Under the pieces are notes generated by a model that saw only the letters and a program-made list of their open reading frames with translations, was not told where the DNA came from and searched no databases. The translations under genes were made by a program, and so were the position numbers. A DNA stretch of 64,000 nucleotides, from contig JACPWG010000066.1 of NCBI GenBank assembly GCA_016197205.1, forward strand, positions 41,221 through 105,220. Direction: 5' to 3'. Each line of letters begins with the position of its first letter. Position 1 is the first letter of the stretch. Positions 10,397 through 21,400 of the stretch are shown here, piece by piece. Source of the DNA: Planctomycetota bacterium. Lineage in GTDB: Bacteria > Planctomycetota > MHYJ01 > WSZJ01 > JACPWG01.

Positions 10397-10734
10397 GGCT
10401 CTTCTGAGAATCGAGTGGGTGCCCAATGGCAGGCACCGCCGGCACTTGGGCAGAAGGCGACGACAGATTTCCGGGTCGCGGGCGTCGTCCGAGGGTCAGG
10501 AAGGTGGCGACGGCTTCGCGGGCATTGAACGCCGACCAGACTCCCCGGCACCCGCGGAGGCCTCCTGCCTTGTCGAATCGGCGAGTCGCGGCGACGCTCG
10601 GAAACACGAAACGACGTGCCCAGTTGCCCACATACAAACCACTTGTAGGCAGGGGTTTCGGTTCTGCGACGGCACACGGAGTGAAGGCGCCCCGAGGAGA
10701 AGGGCCAATCACCCACTCGATTCTGAGAAGAGCC
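10397..10734. repeat. Inverted-repeat pair bounding 338 bp (MITE-like candidate)
   Basis: The arm at 10397-10421 and the reverse complement of 10710-10734 match at 24 of 25 positions. The similarity stops sharply on both sides. The interior has no identifiable transposase; a minus-strand ORF of 116 codons spans it but has no recognised motif. No target-site duplication was obvious next to the arms. Confidence 0.55.
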
Positions 10735-11660
10735 AAATTGAAAGAGTGGCGGGGGTGGTGGAATCCCTACGCAGCCGCGAAGGGCCTGCACAGAGTTCGG
10801 GAACCGGAAAATGAGGACAAATAGGGGAAAAATGGGGTTCCTCGCTGTTTCGGGTGGGTGCCTGTCCTCAAGGCGTTCACCCTAGCGCCTCGGCCGCAAC
10901 GGGAGGGGGGAGACCCCTTTCTCCCCCGGAACCCTCTCTATCCACCCCCTGGCCCTTGGGTTGCGTGCGAACCCGTACCGGCGCCCGGAACTGCGGGGGG
11001 AGGGCCGGTGAGGCGCGGAGCTCTCTGCGGCTGCGGTGCTCGGACTCGTTGCGCTCGGGTAGAGGGTGCTCCAGCGGCTAGGGTATTCGCCTTTGCTGCC
11101 AACACAGAACAGCGAGGAGGCGCTTTTTCGCGCGAGCCGCCACAGGGAAGACTCGCCTAGGGCTTCATCTTCCGGCTCAAGGGTAAGAAACTCGGAAGAG
11201 GCAGCCAACAAGTGTCCGACAACCTGCTTTACCTTTGGATTGATGCTGCCAACGGTGAAGTGCTCCGCGTCATTTTTTGAATAGTGTCGCACGGACTAGA
11301 TGCCTAAATGCGGCCAGTTACTCGTTATTCGGACCGAGAATTACTGGCGCGGACTGTCGTCCAATTTGAGCAGGAGCGGCGGAAGGCCTCCGGTCTCTAC
11401 CGTAGGCGGGCGAAATTCACGATGAAGGCCGGACACGGCGGCGAGACCCTGCTTGACCTGGAGCGCGCCCGCGACCTGGCCCGGCACGGCAACGACGCGG
11501 AGGGGGAGGCGGAGGCGCTCCCTTGCGGGCGTCGATCCCGCCCGGTCAGGGCCGACCGGCCGAGACCCGCCAGGCGGTCGAGGCCGCGCACGCGCTGGGA
11601 CAAGAGCGTGACCTGCCCGGGATCCACGCCCGCGCGCCCTCACGGCCCGCGGCTGCGACA

Positions 11661-11690
11661 CACGGAACCGCGACCGTGAGGGAGCGGTCT
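11661..11690 (+). repeat. Dispersed imperfect palindrome, copy 1
   Basis: About 30 nt with core ACCGCGACCGTGAGGGAGCGG. Near-identical copies lie at 26029-26058 and 61271-61300, and an inverted copy at 11884-11913. The copies differ at a few positions but keep the palindromic arms, as REP-like elements do. Confidence 0.7.
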
Positions 11691-11883
11691 CGGCGCGTCC
11701 TCCCAAACCCTCGTGTTCGGCCTCGCAATCCCCTGGACGGACACGCCAAGCGGATTCGGTGGAGTCGTCGAATTTCCCGCCCCCCACTCTCCGTCGACGG
11801 CGATCCGGGTGCCGGCGCATGCCTTCTGTTTGGCGCGCGTCTTTTTCCGAGACGGGACGGGGCGTTCCAGGGTGACAGCCGCG

Positions 11884-11913
11884 GGACCGCTCGCTCACGC
11901 TCGCGGTTCCGGA
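11884..11913 (-). repeat. Dispersed imperfect palindrome, copy 2 (inverted)
   Basis: Reverse-complement copy of the repeat at 11661-11690 (closer to the 61271 variant, with GAGCGTGAGCGAG in the core). It lies just downstream of the stop codon of the minus-strand gene that ends at 11938. Confidence 0.7.
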
Positions 11914-11937
11914 AGGGCTGGGGTGACGGCGGGCCCC

Positions 11938-13362
11938 TCACTCCCGGCGGTGTACCCGCGTCGAGTTCCGGCCGCCCTTCTTCGCCTCCAGCAGGGCGTC
12001 GTCGGCCAACTTCAGGATCTCGGTCGGCGACTTCACGTCTTCGAAGCACGAAGCGACCCCCGCGCTCGAGGTCACGTGCAGCGGGCCGCGCGCGGTCATG
12101 AATTTCGTGTCGGCGATCACCTTGCGGATCCGCTCCGCGACCAGGCGCGCGCCTTCCTGGTGCGTCTCCGGGAGGATCAGCGCGAACTGGTTGCCGCCGT
12201 AGCGAGAGGCCAGGTCGATCTCGCGGAAATTGTCCTTGAGCACCCGCGCGATCCCCTGAAGGAGCGAGTCCCCTTCGAGATGACCGTAGTTTTCGTTGAT
12301 CGACCGGAAGTGATCGATGTCCAGCAGGACCAGCGAGAGGTGGCTGCCGTAGCGCTTGGCGCGGGCGAACTCCCTCTCCAGGGTCTCCAGGAAGAAGCGG
12401 TAGTTGTGCATGCGCGTCAGCGGGTCCACGATGCCAAGCAGGCGGTTCTCCTCGTAGAGCTGCAGCAGCTTGGCCGTCGGGGTGAAGCCGCGCGCGAGAT
12501 CCGACAGGAACGCCGACTCGGTCGGACCGAAGGCGTCCTTCTCGAAGTGGAAAGCGCAGAGCGCGCCGACGTAGTCGTTCTGGATGCGGAACGCGTGTAC
12601 GACCGACGTCTGGAACGGCGGCTCCCCGGAGCCGGGCTGGATCCGGTCGCGACGCGAGAAGCTCAGCCGGAGCCCGTCCCGAAGGTCGGCCCGTCCCGCG
12701 TTGCGGACGAGCGCCTCCTTGACCTGGTCCAGGTGCCCTTCGCGCAGCTCGCCGACGGGTCGGAGGTGCACGTCCCCGCGCGGGCCATCGAGGACGGCGA
12801 CGGCGATCGCGGTGCAGGACGCGACGCTTTCCGCAAGAACGGCGCACTGCTCGAGGCAATGGTCGCGGCTGTACACGAGGTCGGCGAGCTTGCGCGTCTC
12901 GTCGGCGAGCGTGTTTTCGAGCACGAGCCGATCGAGCAGCCCCGCCCGCGTCACCGGGTGCGGGGCGGCTGCCGGCTCGCCAACCGCACGCGCCGGCCGG
13001 GCCGCCCGCCGTGCCGCGGCGGCAACCTCGCCGAGCGGCGTCGCCGCGGGCAGGACGCGATCCGCATTCGACCGCCGGCCCCAGAAACGATCTCCGCTCG
13101 CGTCCCCGCCCCCGGCCAGGACGACCGGTATCGCCGCGGTGCTCGCGTCGGACTTCAGGAGGCGGCAGAGCGCATGACCGGACAGCTCGGTCGGCTTGCC
13201 CGTAACGACGAGGACCTGCGGCTCCAGTGCCTGCGCGCGCGCCAACCCCTCCACGCCGTCCGCGACCGTCGCCACGTCGAGGCCCTCCGCCTCGAGGGCG
13301 GCACGCAGCCCCTCCGTCTCCCCGACCAAAAGCGCCAGCGGACGCGACCTTGCCTCGCTCAT
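11938..13362 (-). CDS. Pseudo-receiver / GAF / degenerate GGDEF signalling protein
   Basis: 474 aa. Residues about 8-85 have a CheY-like pattern, but the phosphoacceptor position reads 'VLVVTGK' (Thr in place of Asp) and the N-terminal acidic pair is 'VGET'. A GAF-like region follows (about 150-300). Residues about 312-474 are a GGDEF fold ('DPLTRMHNYRFF', 'LLDIDHFRSINENYGH'), but the active-site signature at 389-393 is GGNQF instead of GG[D/E]EF. By family knowledge such domains usually lack cyclase activity and act as c-di-GMP or GTP sensors or as structural modules; here that is inferred from the missing acidic residues. The gene is divergent from aroB with 133 bp between the start codons. 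Confidence 0.85.
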   Translation of the reverse strand: MSEARSRPLALLVGETEGLRAALEAEGLDVATVADGVEGLARAQALEPQVLVVTGKPTELSGHALCRLLKSDASTAAIPVVLAGGGDASGDRFWGRRSNADRVLPAATPLGEVAAAARRAARPARAVGEPAAAPHPVTRAGLLDRLVLENTLADETRKLADLVYSRDHCLEQCAVLAESVASCTAIAVAVLDGPRGDVHLRPVGELREGHLDQVKEALVRNAGRADLRDGLRLSFSRRDRIQPGSGEPPFQTSVVHAFRIQNDYVGALCAFHFEKDAFGPTESAFLSDLARGFTPTAKLLQLYEENRLLGIVDPLTRMHNYRFFLETLEREFARAKRYGSHLSLVLLDIDHFRSINENYGHLEGDSLLQGIARVLKDNFREIDLASRYGGNQFALILPETHQEGARLVAERIRKVIADTKFMTARGPLHVTSSAGVASCFEDVKSPTEILKLADDALLEAKKGGRNSTRVHRRE

Positions 13363-13495
13363 GGGTCCAGAACCTCCCGTGAAAATCGGTGGCTTCGGCG
13401 GCGTCGGCGGCTACAATGGCCGTGCATCGAACGCGGAAGGGCGCTGCTTTGTGCGACCCCGCGACGCCGCAGCGCCTCGTACTCGAGTCGATTCT

Positions 13496-14707
13496 ATGAA
13501 TTCGCGAGAAGCCAAGTCAAGGGAGTCTTGCCGCGACGGAACGGACGGCCCGAGCGCGGACGACGTCCCCCGACGCAACCGGACGGCGACCCCGCCGGCA
13601 AAGAACGAAATCCCGGTTCGGCTCGGCAACCGGTCCTACCGCGTCGTGCTCGAGCCGGGCCTGCTCTCCACGGTCGGCGACCGACTCCACGCGCTGCTGC
13701 GCAATCCCGGCCCCGTGGTGGTCGTCACGGATCGGCGGGTCCACGAAGCGCACGCGGGACCGCTCGAGGCCTCGCTGCGCCGCTGCGGCTGGGAGCCCCG
13801 CACGCTCTTGGTCCCGCCGGGGGAGGGGGCGAAGACGCTCGCGGGGGCAGCCCGGCTCTACGACGCGCTCGTCCGCGTGCGGGCCGAGCGCTCGACCCCG
13901 CTCGTCGCGTTCGGCGGCGGCGTGATCGGAGACCTCGCGGGGTTCGTCGCCGCGACGTTCCAGCGCGGCCTGCCCTTCGTGCAGGTCCCCACCACGCTCC
14001 TCGCGCAGGTGGACGCGAGCGTGGGCGGCAAAGTCGCGGTGAACCACGAGCGCGCGAAAAACCTGATCGGCTGCTTCCATCAACCGGCCGCGGTCTTCAT
14101 CGATCCGGCGGTGCTTTCGACGCTGCCGAGGCGCGACGTGGCGGCCGGCCTCGCGGAGGTCCTCAAGTGCGGCGTGATCCGCTCGCGCCCGCTCTTCGAC
14201 CTTGTGGAGCGGGACGCCGTCCGGCTCCTGGCGCTCGACGAGGCGCCCCTCGTGAAGGCGATCGCGGCGGCCGTGTCGATCAAGGCGGAGATCGTGGCGC
14301 GGGACGAACGCGACCTCGGGGAACGCGCGCTGCTCAACTACGGCCACACGATCGGCCACGCGCTCGAGGCCCTCACCGCCTACCGCTCGTTCCGCCATGG
14401 GGAGGCGGTGGCGATCGGGATGGCGGCGGCGGCGCGGATCGCCGTCGAGAGCGGCCTCCTCGCGGAGCGGGACGCGGCACGCCAGACAGCGGTCCTGCGC
14501 TCGCTCGGTCTCCCCGTCCACCAGAGCGAATGCAGCCCGCGCCGGCTCCGCGCCGCGCTCTTCCGGGACAAGAAGGTCGCCGGCGGACGCGTGCGCTTCG
14601 TGCTGCCGCGCCGGATCGGCGACGCGGTCCTCGTCGCCGACGTGACGGAGCGCGCCGTGCGAGCCGGGCTCGAGTCGATCTGTGGCCCTGGCTCCCGCGC
14701 CAAGTGA
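13496..14707 (+). CDS. aroB: 3-dehydroquinate synthase
   Basis: Second step of the shikimate pathway: DAHP to 3-dehydroquinate with catalytic NAD and a divalent metal, in the cytoplasm. 403 aa from the ATG at 13496. About 36 residues precede the conserved fold, which starts at 'IPVRLGNRSYRVV', so a later start is possible. Hallmarks are 'GGGVIGDLAGFVAATF' (NAD binding), 'QVPTTLLAQVDASVGGK', and metal-ligand regions 'GLAEVLKCG' and 'NYGHTIGHALE' followed by 'HGEAVAIGM'. 'NHERAKNLIG' replaces the common NHP.GKN.IG. No other shikimate gene is adjacent. The protein looks complete and functional. Confidence 0.95.
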   Translation: MNSREAKSRESCRDGTDGPSADDVPRRNRTATPPAKNEIPVRLGNRSYRVVLEPGLLSTVGDRLHALLRNPGPVVVVTDRRVHEAHAGPLEASLRRCGWEPRTLLVPPGEGAKTLAGAARLYDALVRVRAERSTPLVAFGGGVIGDLAGFVAATFQRGLPFVQVPTTLLAQVDASVGGKVAVNHERAKNLIGCFHQPAAVFIDPAVLSTLPRRDVAAGLAEVLKCGVIRSRPLFDLVERDAVRLLALDEAPLVKAIAAAVSIKAEIVARDERDLGERALLNYGHTIGHALEALTAYRSFRHGEAVAIGMAAAARIAVESGLLAERDAARQTAVLRSLGLPVHQSECSPRRLRAALFRDKKVAGGRVRFVLPRRIGDAVLVADVTERAVRAGLESICGPGSRAK

Positions 14708-15195
14708 TGATTGACGAGTGGGGGTGCCGGACGCACAATGGGTAGGATCGGGTGTCACGACCCGGCGCACGGGCGTGAGCCTCGGTCGACAGAACGAAAT
14801 GCCCGCATGGTTCGAACTGCCGTTGTCGTCGTGCAAGGCCGAGAAAGGACTCTCGCCACGCGGGCACGGCAACGCCGTGCCCCTACCGGCGGGCAGAGCA
14901 GAGCCGTGCCCCCACGCAAAATGGCCGCTGGGGTCCCTACCGTTCGACTTCTCGAAAGCCTGCCGCGATTTCGGAAGCCGTGCGCTCCGCCCACGGGAGG
15001 ACGAGCCACCGAACTCGCCGAAGACACCGAACGACCCGTCGTGCAATTCGGCGTCTTCAGCGTGTTCGGTGGCTAATACTTCGATTTTGAGTTTCGGGCA
15101 CACGCCTGACTTCGGGAGTGTGAAACGGGATTGAACGGTTCGGAATTCTTAATTCTCCAATCTCCATTCTCAAATCCGCGAGCGGGAGTCAGTCG
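14708..15195. other. 488-bp spacer between aroB and dprA
   Basis: No supported gene. Contains a GC hairpin around 14872-14892 (arms GGGCACGGC and GCCGTGCCC) and short AT-richer stretches before dprA. No clear promoter or terminator was recognised. Confidence 0.5.
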
Positions 15196-16329
15196 ATGTC
15201 GTCGGACGGCGAGGCGCTTCGGGAGCTGGTCGCGCTGAACGCGGTGCAGGGGATCGGAAGCGTCCTCCACCGGCGGCTCCTCACGCGCTTCGGGTCCAAT
15301 CGCGCCATCCTGCGCGCGACGGAGAAGGACCTGCGCGAGGTACGAGGGATCGGCCCGGTGATCGCCCGAGAGCTGCGCGCGGCTTCCGACGGCAAGCGCG
15401 CGGACGCGGAGCTGGAGCTGGCCGCGAAGAGCGGCATCTCGATCCTGACCGCCGAGTCGCCCGCGTTTCCCCGCTCGCTCACCACGATCTACGACGCGCC
15501 GATGCTTCTCTACGCGCGCGGCGCCCTCCTCCCCGGCGATGACCTCGCGATCGCGGTCGTGGGCTCGCGCCGCTCGACGCCCTACGGGCAGGCACAGGCC
15601 GACAAGCTGTCGTCCGCCCTCGCGGCGCGCGGGGTTTGCGTGGTGAGCGGGCTCGCCCGCGGGATCGACACGTGCGCGCACGAAGGAGCGCTCCGCGCCA
15701 AGGGCCGAACGGTCGCCGTGCTCGGGAGCGGGCTGCTCAACATCTACCCGCCGGAAAACGGCCGCTTGTCGCACCGGATCGCCGAGTCCGGGGCCGTCCT
15801 CTCCGAGTTCCCGCTCTCGTCGCCGCCCGACGCGCGCCACTTCCCGCGCCGGAACCGGATCGTGAGCGGCCTCTCGCTCGGCGTCCTCGTCGTCGAGGCG
15901 CCGACCCGGAGCGGCGCCCTCATCACGGTAGACTGGGCGCTGGACCAGGGGCGGGAGATCTTCGCCGTGCCCGGCCGCATCGACGGAGAGAGCAGTCGCG
16001 GTTGCCACGCCATCCTTCGCCAAGGGGCCAAGCTCGTCGAAACGGTCGAGGACATCCTGGAGGAGCTGGGGCCGCACCGGGCGCGACTCGTGCCGGCGAC
16101 CGGCGTAGCCGGAGCGGGGCTTTCGGCCGGCGCGGCGGCGCCCAAGCCCGAGCTGGACGAAAAAGAGGAGATCCTCTTCGGGCTGCTCGGCAGCGAGCCG
16201 ATCGACATCGACAGCCTGACCACGGACTCGAGCCTGCCGCCGTCCTCGGTTTCGGCGACGCTGCTCCTGCTCGAGATGAAGGGGCTGGCGAAGCAGCTCC
16301 CCGGCAAGCTCTTTGTCCGCGCCTCGTGA
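15196..16329 (+). CDS. dprA: DNA-processing protein DprA/Smf
   Basis: 377 aa. Cytoplasmic protein that binds incoming single-stranded DNA and loads RecA during natural transformation. An N-terminal helix-hairpin-helix-like part ('LNAVQGIGSVLHRRLL', 'VRGIGPVIARELR') precedes the Rossmann-type DprA domain with 'AIAVVGSRRSTPYGQ', 'VVSGLARGIDTCAHEGAL', 'AVLGSGLLNIYPPEN', 'SEFPL' and 'HFPRRNRIVSGLS'. A C-terminal winged-helix-like segment lies at about 315-375. The start ATG has GGGAG seven bases upstream. The next gene begins 12 nt after the stop, so dprA and the sigma54 activator are probably co-transcribed, which is unusual company for dprA. Confidence 0.95.
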   Translation: MSSDGEALRELVALNAVQGIGSVLHRRLLTRFGSNRAILRATEKDLREVRGIGPVIARELRAASDGKRADAELELAAKSGISILTAESPAFPRSLTTIYDAPMLLYARGALLPGDDLAIAVVGSRRSTPYGQAQADKLSSALAARGVCVVSGLARGIDTCAHEGALRAKGRTVAVLGSGLLNIYPPENGRLSHRIAESGAVLSEFPLSSPPDARHFPRRNRIVSGLSLGVLVVEAPTRSGALITVDWALDQGREIFAVPGRIDGESSRGCHAILRQGAKLVETVEDILEELGPHRARLVPATGVAGAGLSAGAAAPKPELDEKEEILFGLLGSEPIDIDSLTTDSSLPPSSVSATLLLLEMKGLAKQLPGKLFVRAS

Positions 16330-16341
16330 GGTGAACCGGCC

Positions 16342-18285
<1,944 letters not shown>

Positions 18286-18304
18286 TGAAAGCTCTCGGCG
18301 CGTC

Positions 18305-18325
18305 GGTTGAAAGGACCTTTCAACC
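18305..18325. promoter_or_regulatory. Perfect dyad, candidate activator-binding site
   Basis: Arms GGTTGAAAGG and CCTTTCAACC flank a central A. The centre is about 120 bp upstream of the sigma54-type -12 element, a typical enhancer distance for Fis-type activators. A terminator for the preceding gene is less likely because no T-run follows. Confidence 0.5.
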
Positions 18326-18420
18326 ACTGCATGCGGCCTGGGCGGGCAATCGGGGGGTGGTGCAACCATATTCAAGCACGGCTGTTGCGCCGCATCGAAA
18401 TCGCCACGGAGATTCGACTT

Positions 18421-18436
18421 TGGCACACAAAATGCT
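18421..18436 (+). promoter_or_regulatory. Sigma54 (-24/-12) promoter candidate
   Basis: TGGCACA, four bases, then ATGCT: compared with consensus TGGCACG-N4-TTGCW, the invariant GG and GC are at the correct 12-base spacing. Transcription would start near 18447, about 48 nt before the kinase start codon. Confidence 0.65.
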
Positions 18437-18494
18437 TCATGGACCCCCGATCCAGCATTCGATTCCACATATTAGCGCATGGAAGGGGTGATTC

Positions 18495-21400
18495 ATGCAG
18501 GTCCGCTGCCCGCACTGCCGCGAGACATTTCAGCTTTCGGGTCCCCAGCTTGAACGACAGGTCGCGTGTCCGTCCTGCGGTCACATGATCGACCGCGGCA
18601 AGATCGAGACGCTGACCTACGACGAGACGCCGGCACCTCGACCGGAAGCGCCGGCCGCGGCGGGCGCGGACCGCTCACCCATGGCCCTCAGCCCCGGCAT
18701 CTTCGACTCCGCCATCCGGACGCAGGAGTACCTCAAGCAGGATCTCCCGCTCGACCCCGGCATGCTGGTCGGACCGTACCGCGTACTCGAGTTCATCGGC
18801 CGCGGCGGGATGGGCGCGGTCTACAAGGCCCTCCAGCCCAACCTCGACCGCGTGGTCGCCCTCAAGGTCCTCCCGTACAGTCTCGCGCGCGACCCGGACT
18901 TCGTGACCCGCTTCAACCGCGAGGCGAAGACCCTCGCCAACCTCAACCACCCGAACATCGTCGCGATCTACGACATGGGCCACGACGCGGGCGTGTACTA
19001 CTTCGTCATGGAATACGTCGACGGCGTCACGCTCCGCCACGTGCTGCGCGAACGGAAGCTGTCCGGGCTCGAGGCGCTGAAGATCGTCCCGCAGCTTTGC
19101 GACGCGCTGGAGTACGCGCACGTGGAGGGGGTCATTCACCGCGACATCAAGCCCGAGAACATCCTCGTGGACCGCAAGGGACGGATCCGGATCGCGGATT
19201 TCGGCCTCGCGCGGATCGTGAAGGGGGACCAGGCGGTCGACCCGGTCACGCGCACGAACATGATCATGGGGACCCTCGAGTACATGGCGCCGGAGCAGCG
19301 GGAGTCGGCGAAGACGGTCGACCACCGAGCCGACATCTACTCGCTCGGCGTGGTCCTGTATGAGATGCTGACCGGGGAACTGCCGGTCGGTCGCTGGGAT
19401 CCGCCGAGCCGCCGGTCGAAGGTGGACCTGCGGGTGGACGACGTCGTGGCCCGGAGCCTGGAGCGGGATCCCGCGCGGCGCTACCAGCGGGCGGGTCACC
19501 TCGCGACCGACATCCATGCCCTTTCGCCCTCGAGCGTGCTGCCGGCGGGCGCGCCGCGCGAGGCGGCAGCGGCTCTCGCGGCCTGGTTCGGGTCCCGCCT
19601 CGGCGCGGAGGGCTTTCAGTCGCTCGGCGCGCTGGACCTGCCCAGGCTTCGGGTGGAGGCGGCGTTTCAGCGCGCGGAACCGGCGGTGGCTGCGAGCGGG
19701 GAAGCGCCGGCAGCTCCGGCGGCTTCGCGCTGCGTGGCAGTGCTCGCCTGGCCGGTCGACCGGCGGTTGGACCCGGTGAATCTGCGCTCCGCGCTCCGCG
19801 AGGGCGCGGAAGGGCTCGCGGGCCGGCTCGCGGCAGGCGCCTGCGCCAAGGCGGGAGCCGGGACCGGGACCGTCGGCTCGAAGCTCCCCGCGCTCTCGAC
19901 GTTCGTCGTGCTGGCGGCCGAGCCGCTGCCTGCGGGCTTCACGATGGAAGCGCTGTCGGCGGCTCCGGCGGCGAAGCCCGTTCCCGGCGCGGCACCGGCG
20001 GCTCCCGCGATCGCGGCGTTGCTCGTCGACCTCGCCAGCGGGGAAGTCCTTCGGGTGGGCGCGGACCTCGACGCAGCCCCGCGCGCACGCGCCTTCCTGG
20101 ACGACCTGGACCGTCAGGTTCGAGCCTTCCTGCTCGAACGAAGCCGCCCGGCCGCGGCTGCCCCGCCGCCGCCCCCTCCGGCACCGAGCCCCGCGCCGGC
20201 GCCGGTGCAGCCCCCTCAGGTGAATACCCTATGGCCGGTGCCGCCGGTGCCGCCCGTGCCGCCCCCCCCGCCCGCCCGCGGACCGGCCGCCGGCGCCGCG
20301 ATGCCGGCGGCTTTTGAGCCGCCCACGGCCGAGCTCGCCCCAGCGCCCGAGGCGCTCAAAGCACGCTGGTTCGGCCTCCTCAGCTTCCTGTTGCCCAGCG
20401 CGGCGCTTTTCCTCTTCGAACACGGCCGGGGACAGGACACGGCCGCGACGGCATTCGGCGGGATCTTCGGCGCCGTCGCCCTCCTGAAGGGGCGCAAGAC
20501 ACTGCGGGTCCTGCGCGTGCGCCGCCTCGGCGGCCTCGAGCCGGCGGTGGCCGGGATGGCCCTCGCCTCCTTTTTCCCGCTCCTCTGGTTGCTGGCCCAG
20601 GTGGTGGATGCACCGGACCAGACGCTGTGGTTGCGCGAAGCGGCGGGTGTGTCGGTCCTCTGCTGGGCTGCGATGCTGGGCCATCTGCTCTTCGTGCCGC
20701 TCGCACGCTACCCCTCCCTGGGCGACCTGCGCCCCGCCCAGAACAAGATCCTGTGGACCTTCCTGCTGCTGGTTTCGCTCCAGGTCCCGGTGCTGGGCTG
20801 GTTCGTAAGCGCCCCGCGGTTCATCTCCAACCTCGTCGACAACTGGTCCGCGCTCCCACCGTGGACGCTGCTCGTATGCTTCCCCGTGTCCGCCGCGTAC
20901 TGGTTCTTCGTCGTAAAGCGCCGGTCGGTGACCGACCTCGTCGACCTCCTGGCGGGCGCGGATGCCGCGACCCCGAGGGGCGCGAACGGAGCCCCGGTCG
21001 CGTTCCCAACGTCAGGTGCCGTCGCCCCGTTCCCCGCTCCGCCGGTCCCGCCGGTCCCGCCGCTTCCGCCCGTTGTCCGTCGGCTCGGCGCCGCCCCCGC
21101 CCTCGGCCGGGCGCCTGCTCCCACACGCGCCGGCGTGGATCCAAAGCTGTTTCAACCCCAGAAGGCGCTCCTCGAGTTCCTGGGGCACCTGGGCTCCTAC
21201 CTGATCGTGGTGTCCGGACTCCTCGTCCTCAACCTCGTGACCTCCCCGCGCCATCTCTGGGTCGTGTGGGTCGCCGGCCCCTGGGGCCTCGGACTGGCCT
21301 TCCACTTGAGCGGCCTCTGCTCATCCCTGGTCCGCGCCCGCTACTCGCGCGCGCCCGGCGCCCCGCCATTCACCTGGCAACACGGTACGCCGCGCCCCTT

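Larger units (their letters stand above)
10354..11937. other. 1.6-kb intergenic region, no convincing gene
   Basis: Short ORFs on both strands are low-complexity Arg/Pro/Ser shadows with no recognisable motif. The region holds an inverted-repeat pair (10397-10734) and two opposed copies of a dispersed palindromic repeat (11661-11690 and 11884-11913). A 123-codon + strand ORF at 11308-11679 begins with a protein-like stretch (helical, 'LLDLERARDLARHGNDAEGEAEAL') and then becomes Arg/Pro-rich. It could be a decayed gene remnant, but I could not identify it. Confidence 0.5.

Noticed and set aside
10419..10824. Overlapping 131-132-codon + strand ORFs
   Set aside because: They run through the inverted-repeat element in two frames, have no motif and no good ribosome-binding site.
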